Source: an uncultured Lachnospiraceae bacterium
Lineage (GTDB): Bacteria; Bacillota; Clostridia; Lachnospirales; Lachnospiraceae
DNA length: 24,094 nt
Reading direction: 5' to 3'
NCBI GenBank assembly: GCA_905209075.1
Contig: CAJLRL010000036.1
Location: forward strand, 1 to 24,094
Positions 23,172 through 24,094 of this stretch are shown in pieces (within the stretch, counting starts at the first letter, position 1; each line of letters begins with the position of its first letter). A model generated the notes under the pieces. The model was not told where the DNA came from, ran no database searches, and saw nothing but the letters and a program-made list of their open reading frames with translations. Position numbers and translations under genes: made by a program.

Positions 23172-23972
23172 CTATTTCTTTATCTCCCAGCTATCTCCTG
23201 TTAAATAATCTATCCCTATCCCCGGCTGTACATTGTAACAGTATACATTAAAACATATACCATCGCCATCATCTTCAACTGACCATGCCTCCATATGTAC
23301 TCCGGATGCCACAAGATCATCTCCCTCAAAAACAGGTGTTACACGATAAAGCACATGATTTCCTGTATCATCAACATATTTATCAACTTTGTTTTCAAAC
23401 TCAAGCATACCCACTACATTTAGATATCTTGTTCCTGTTATGAGATTTTTTTCATTCGCATTCTCACCGGCAAGCTGATATCCTATAAGATGACATCTGT
23501 TATACAGATAATTTCCATCTATGATATCATTATACTTTACTGTATGCCATCCGCTTGGCTTTACCTGACCTATCTCACCTCTTTTTTCTGTCGGCTGCAG
23601 ATTAGGACATATATTTGCATAAGCTGTTCCACAACGGCCAAGACTATCAAGATCACTATAGTATTCAAATTCTTCTGTACTCTTCTTTTGCTCATCATCA
23701 AACTGTGGAATATTGTTATTTATCGTAATATAAGCATTACCAGAATATTCAGGAATATCACCAGGATCCAGGTTCCCTGATATATCTACATTACCTACAT
23801 CTACATTTGTATTATCAGGTAATTTCGCAGCACTATGAGATGCTTCATATCCATTATCTGCAAATTTTATATTTGTTCCTTTTCCTACACCACCTGCCAA
23901 TAAAACAGCCAATAAGACAAGTAAATATATATTTGATTTCTGCTTTCTTTTCTTCCTTTTCATTTTATCCAA
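23172..23972 (-). CDS. Membrane-anchored or secreted DNA/RNA non-specific endonuclease (EndA/NucA-like)
   Basis: A 266-residue protein with a basic N-terminus, one hydrophobic segment (about 15-30) as signal or anchor, a low-complexity linker to about 75, and a beta-beta-alpha metal nuclease domain. The active-site segment is YNRCHLIGYQLAGENANEKNLITGTRYLN (about 157-185), in which His161 corresponds to the general-base His of DRGH motifs, here NRCH, as commonly seen in Firmicutes members. It probably degrades extracellular DNA and RNA for nutrition or uptake. The start is uncertain: TTG at 23972 has AAGAGG at 5-6 nt, while ATG at 23963 has no properly spaced site. Confidence 0.85.
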   Translation of the reverse strand: MDKMKRKKRKQKSNIYLLVLLAVLLAGGVGKGTNIKFADNGYEASHSAAKLPDNTNVDVGNVDISGNLDPGDIPEYSGNAYITINNNIPQFDDEQKKSTEEFEYYSDLDSLGRCGTAYANICPNLQPTEKRGEIGQVKPSGWHTVKYNDIIDGNYLYNRCHLIGYQLAGENANEKNLITGTRYLNVVGMLEFENKVDKYVDDTGNHVLYRVTPVFEGDDLVASGVHMEAWSVEDDGDGICFNVYCYNVQPGIGIDYLTGDSWEIKK

Positions 23973-24015
23973 AATTACCTCTTAAATCTTTCATTTTCTA
24001 TGTTATGTATTGTGC

Positions 24016-24094
24016 GTGAGAGGGCTCATGAAGTCCTGAGGACTTCCGCTTAGCGCCGACCGTAACGTAGTGTAGATCGAATCCCGGGGGACGA
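24016..24094 (+). ncRNA. Structured RNA resembling HEARO / IscB omega-RNA, cut off by the window edge
   Basis: The last about 80 bases are far more GC-rich than the flanking AT-rich DNA and hold clear RNA structure: a 7-bp hairpin GAAGTCC-TGA-GGACTTC (24030-24046), CGC-TTA-GCG (24047-24055), and a highly structured tail (GTGTAGATCG, AATCCCGGGGGACGA). From memory, the CGCTTAGCGCCG and ATCGAATCCCGGGGGACGA elements resemble HEARO, the RNA that precedes iscB genes and serves as the IscB guide RNA. HEARO elements are reported next to ATGA/GTGA, and GTGA lies at 24016-24019. No iscB is visible, since the window ends where it would start. tRNA and 5S rRNA were considered and do not fit. Confidence 0.5.

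Noticed and set aside
24016..24094. tRNA, 5S rRNA or hammerhead ribozyme at the right edge
   Set aside because: The TCGAATC segment looks like a T-loop, but its flanks do not pair as a 5-bp T-stem. The GCGCCGA stretch recalls 5S rRNA, but the rest does not match. The conserved CUGAUGA and GAAA core of a hammerhead is absent.
1..24094. CRISPR arrays, restriction-modification, toxin-antitoxin or prophage genes
   Set aside because: No regularly spaced repeats, no Cas-like or phage structural proteins, and no methylase/endonuclease pair was seen; the methyltransferase at 3562-4716 carries a THUMP domain and is an RNA enzyme.

Overview
The window is AT-rich, tightly packed and mostly transcribed leftward. 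The AGGAGG-type ribosome binding sites, short gaps, a Zn-dependent C1A protease/amidase pair, PadR-linked small membrane proteins and siroheme-type sulfite reduction all suggest an anaerobic Firmicute of class Clostridia, probably a gut Lachnospiraceae relative. That placement is inferred from gene style, not from a database match.

Layout, left to right. A partial tRNA-Pro(UGG) with a near-consensus promoter lies at the left edge, pointing out of the window. Positions 203-4716 hold one leftward unit: RNA methyltransferase (THUMP/RlmL type), a secreted papain-like protease, a cell-wall amidase and the house-cleaning NTPase RdgB. Next come a single-domain rhodanese (4789-5106) and an unlisted 57-residue Lys/Asn/Ser/Ala-rich small protein (5212-5385). 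Positions 5611-9592 hold a leftward GGDEF-EAL / ZIP transporter / MocR unit in which two of three genes are damaged: the EAL gene has an in-frame TGA in place of a Trp, and the MocR protein has lost its PLP lysine and its C-terminus. A rightward histidine phosphatase (9784-10332) follows.

Positions 10410-20871 form a sulfur-assimilation island of four leftward transcription units. They are trxB; then metY-like / siroheme sulfite reductase / TusA-like / thioredoxin-like / ThiS-like / ThiF-like / JAMM protease; then bioY / sirC / hemC / cobA-hemD; then a second metY. The central unit has the gene content of the protein-thiocarboxylate homocysteine route described in Wolinella succinogenes (HcyS, HcyF, HcyD, MetY, Sir). 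The carrier protein here ends Gly-Gly-Gly-Cys, so it needs C-terminal trimming before activation, which would be the JAMM protease's job. The neighbouring operon makes the siroheme that the sulfite reductase needs. This is the most interesting system in the window.

The right end has a rightward PadR / HAAS-type membrane protein (frameshifted) / DUF4097 protein triad, a bidirectional terminator, a leftward membrane-anchored DNA/RNA non-specific endonuclease and, at the very edge, a GC-rich structured RNA. From memory this RNA resembles the 3' part of HEARO, the omega-RNA of IscB elements. If so, an iscB gene should begin just beyond the window.
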